A stretch of DNA of 23,811 nucleotides from CAZCQP01 sp964500895 (GTDB taxonomy: Bacteria > Bacillota > Clostridia > Lachnospirales > JAISER01), in assembly GCA_964500895.1 (NCBI GenBank), contig CAZCQP010000043.1, positions 1-23,811 of the forward strand. The letters are read 5' to 3'. Each line of letters starts with the position of its first letter. Position 1 is the stretch's first letter. Below, one piece after another: positions 22,066 to 23,811 of the stretch. Below the pieces are notes generated by a model that made no database searches, was not told where the DNA came from, and saw nothing but the letters and a program-made list of their open reading frames with translations. The translations under genes and the position numbers were made by a program.

Positions 22066-23441
22066 TGGACGAATTAAGAATTCTTTCCCCTTGCGGTATT
22101 TTGGGGTACGGTTACCCTGAAAGTTCATTTATAAAAGGTATGGAGATGAAGCCCCACGCCATTGTGGTGGATGCAGGTAGCACCGACGCCGGTCCCCACA
22201 AACTAGGGGCTGGGGTGGCCATTGTCAGCCGCCGTGCCTGCAAGAAAGACATTTTGCCCATGTTGGTGCACGGCCATGAAGCGGGCATCCCGGTGATCAT
22301 TGGGTCTGCCGGTGGTGCTGGGGGCCGGGTACACGTGGAGTGGACGGCTTCCATCATTGATGAGATTTTGGAAGAACAGGGCATTACCAATAAAAAAATC
22401 GCCATCATCTGGGGCGACATTAATAAAGAAGTGGTAGCACATCGTTTAGCAGAAGGCAAAGTGCAGCCCCTTGGTCTGACGGTAAAAGACCTTACCCCAA
22501 AGCGGCTGGAAGACACCACCGCCATCGTTGCCCAAATGGGCCACGAACCTATTGTGCGGGCGTTGCAAAACGGCGCGGAAATCATCGTTTGCGGCCGTGC
22601 CTATGACCCTTCCCCCTTTGCGGCGGTGGCGGCCTTTTATGGCTTTGACCTAGCCTATGGCTACCATGCGGGGAAAATTTTAGAGTGCGCCGCTTTATGT
22701 GCAGAGCCGGGCACTACAAAAGATTGCATGTTGGGCACCATTTTGCGGGATGGCTTCACCATCACCCCTCTGTCCCCCCAACGGCGGTGCACCAAAACCT
22801 CTGTGGCGGCACACACCTTTTACGAGAAAACACACCCCTATATCCTCCACGGGCCAGGTACTGTGCTGAACCTGGAAGGGTGCAGCTTTACCCAGCTGGA
22901 AGACGGCCGAAGCGTGAAGGTGACCGGCAGCAAAATAGAAACCACAGACCCTTATTATATTAAGCTGGAAGGGGCTTTGCAGGTGGCCTACCGCACCTTT
23001 GTGGTGGCTGGCGTGCGGGACCCGCTGCTCATTGGCCAGCTTCAAGATGTGCAGGCAGAAGTGGAAAACCAGGTGCGGACCTATTATGCAGACATTAGCC
23101 CGGAAGATTATGAAATTCATTTTATTAATTACGGGTTAAATGGGGTGATGGGTGACATGGAGCCACGGACAGAAACGCCTCGTGAAGTGGGGGTTGTGTT
23201 TGAGGTAGTGGCCAAAACCCAGGAACTGGCCAACACGGTATGCGCCAGTTTGCGTTCCACTTTCCTCCATTATGGGTACGAAGGCCGCAAGTCTACAGCA
23301 GGCAACTTGGCTTTTCCTTTTGCCCCCAGCGACATTCCTTTTGGGCCAGTGTATGAATTTTCCGTCTACCATTTAATGCAGGTGGCCAACGGGGAAGAAC
23401 TGTTCCCCATACAGTATTTTGCGGGGAGGGTTGGGCTTTGA
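22065..23441 (+). CDS. AtuA/DUF1446-family protein
   Basis: A 458-residue cytoplasmic protein of the AtuA (acyclic terpene utilisation, DUF1446) family. The N-terminal RILSPCGILGYGYPESSF and VVDAGSTDAGPHKLGAG, then IIGSAGGAGGRVHVEWT and IVCGRAYDPSPFAAVAAFYG, are family hallmarks. AtuA was named from a terpene-degradation cluster, but its reaction is not established. The start ATG shares one base with the stop of the preceding gene (TAATG) and has GAGGAG 5 nt upstream. Linkage to glycohydrolase, kinase and sugar-importer genes makes a terpene substrate less likely here and suggests a wider role in breakdown of carboxylated or sugar-derived compounds, which is inference. Confidence 0.85.
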   Translation: MDELRILSPCGILGYGYPESSFIKGMEMKPHAIVVDAGSTDAGPHKLGAGVAIVSRRACKKDILPMLVHGHEAGIPVIIGSAGGAGGRVHVEWTASIIDEILEEQGITNKKIAIIWGDINKEVVAHRLAEGKVQPLGLTVKDLTPKRLEDTTAIVAQMGHEPIVRALQNGAEIIVCGRAYDPSPFAAVAAFYGFDLAYGYHAGKILECAALCAEPGTTKDCMLGTILRDGFTITPLSPQRRCTKTSVAAHTFYEKTHPYILHGPGTVLNLEGCSFTQLEDGRSVKVTGSKIETTDPYYIKLEGALQVAYRTFVVAGVRDPLLIGQLQDVQAEVENQVRTYYADISPEDYEIHFINYGLNGVMGDMEPRTETPREVGVVFEVVAKTQELANTVCASLRSTFLHYGYEGRKSTAGNLAFPFAPSDIPFGPVYEFSVYHLMQVANGEELFPIQYFAGRVGL

Positions 23442-23755
23442 AAACCCGGTTGTACGACGTTGCAAAAGTATTACGCAGTAAAAACAGCGGCCCTTTCGAG
23501 CTGACTTTGGACTGCCTCTTTGATGACGAAACCATTTACCGCAAAGTAAAAGACAGCGGCATCATTAACAAAAGCCTTGTATCCCAGCTATACCACGTCC
23601 CGGAAAGCATGATTGTGGAGATTGTGTTTTTCGACCCGGCGCTGGGTTTTAAAATCACCCTGGCCAGAAAAGTGTCCTCCGGCACCACCGGTGACACAGA
23701 TGTGTACGGCGCCCAACAACATGCGCCTTTAATGGAACTGATGATTGAGCTGTAA
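23438..23755 (+). CDS. DUF4387-family small protein, partner of AtuA-type protein
   Basis: A 105-residue protein matching the DUF4387 pattern: YDVAKVLRSKNSGPFELTLD near the start and GDTDVYGAQQHAPLMELMI at the end. DUF4387 genes usually sit directly after AtuA-type genes or are fused to them, so the two are expected to form one complex or enzyme. The start codon is TTG at 23438, 7-8 nt after GGGGAGG, and overlaps the AtuA-type stop by 4 nt (TTGA), so its translation is coupled. No signal or membrane segment is present. The function is unknown. It is the last gene of the plus arm. Confidence 0.85.
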   Translation: MKTRLYDVAKVLRSKNSGPFELTLDCLFDDETIYRKVKDSGIINKSLVSQLYHVPESMIVEIVFFDPALGFKITLARKVSSGTTGDTDVYGAQQHAPLMELMIEL

Positions 23756-23768
23756 GTAAAAAAAGACC

Positions 23769-23800
23769 TTGGGAAACTTTTTCGAGAAAAAGTTTCCCAA
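23769..23800 (+). repeat. Dispersed palindromic repeat, copy C, after the DUF4387 gene
   Basis: Perfect 15-nt arms (23769-23783 and 23786-23800) around a GA centre, identical to copy A at 14786-14817 except for the two central bases. The following ACCCTTCAAAA is also shared. It lies 14 bases after the last stop of the plus arm and probably marks the end of the transcript, although no T tract follows the stem within the window. Confidence 0.75.
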
Positions 23801-23811
23801 ACCCTTCAAAA

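Noticed and set aside
14786..23800. CRISPR array or direct-repeat array made of the palindromes
   Set aside because: The copies are several kilobases apart, with no regular spacing, spacers or cas genes.

Overview
The window looks like chromosomal DNA of a low-to-moderate GC Bacillota, most likely a motile Clostridia of the Oscillospirales type. The evidence is AGGAGG-like ribosome binding sites, sigma-A promoters with near-consensus boxes, three lipoprotein-type solute-binding proteins, a BlaI/MecI-type repressor, a LacI-type repressor, and dispersed short palindromes of the kind common in those genomes. No rRNA, tRNA, phage, transposase or CRISPR array is visible. By eye the left third (about 1-6800) is AT-rich and the right half (about 12800-23760) is clearly richer in GC, so the blocks may have different histories.

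Layout. (1) 1-282: the start of a BlaI/MecI-family repressor gene on the minus strand, cut by the window edge, with a consensus promoter, a perfect 20-bp palindromic operator and a leader hairpin. (2) 283-3490: a mostly non-coding stretch, then a large methyl-accepting chemotaxis protein on the plus strand with several HAMP-like units. (3) 3600-6452: a complete methionine ABC importer operon, metQ-metN-metI, on the minus strand with its own promoter and terminator. (4) 6774-12664: a six-gene minus-strand operon made of a LivK-type binding protein, LivG and LivF ATPases, LivH and LivM permeases, and a formamidase/acetamidase-family hydrolase. This reads as uptake of a small amide followed by hydrolysis to release ammonia. 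The LivG-type ATPase has lost the glycine of its ABC signature. (5) 12799-23755: a divergent locus around a LacI-family regulator. The minus arm encodes two LplB/YtcP-type sugar permeases, a large lipoprotein binding protein, an ADP-ribosylglycohydrolase-family enzyme and a PfkB/ribokinase-family kinase. The plus arm encodes a second, multidomain ADP-ribosylglycohydrolase-family protein, an AtuA/DUF1446 protein and a small DUF4387 protein, with overlapping stops and starts.

The last locus is the most interesting part. Both arms carry AACCGGTT-core palindromes just after a recognisable promoter, which fits joint control by the LacI-type protein at 18707-19711. The inferred logic is import of a glycoside, cleavage by two different ADP-ribosylglycohydrolase-fold enzymes, phosphorylation of the released sugar (ribose is a reasonable guess) by the kinase, and further processing of a remaining part by the AtuA/DUF4387 pair, whose chemistry is not established. 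The substrate cannot be read from the sequence.

The intergenic spaces of the right half hold several hairpin elements. A 32-bp near-perfect palindrome with conserved flanks occurs at 14786-14817 and 23769-23800 and as a diverged copy at 16544-16574. A CGGGGC-AAA-GCCCCG hairpin occurs at 3553-3571 and 14908-14922. A nested inverted repeat lies at 18575-18657.
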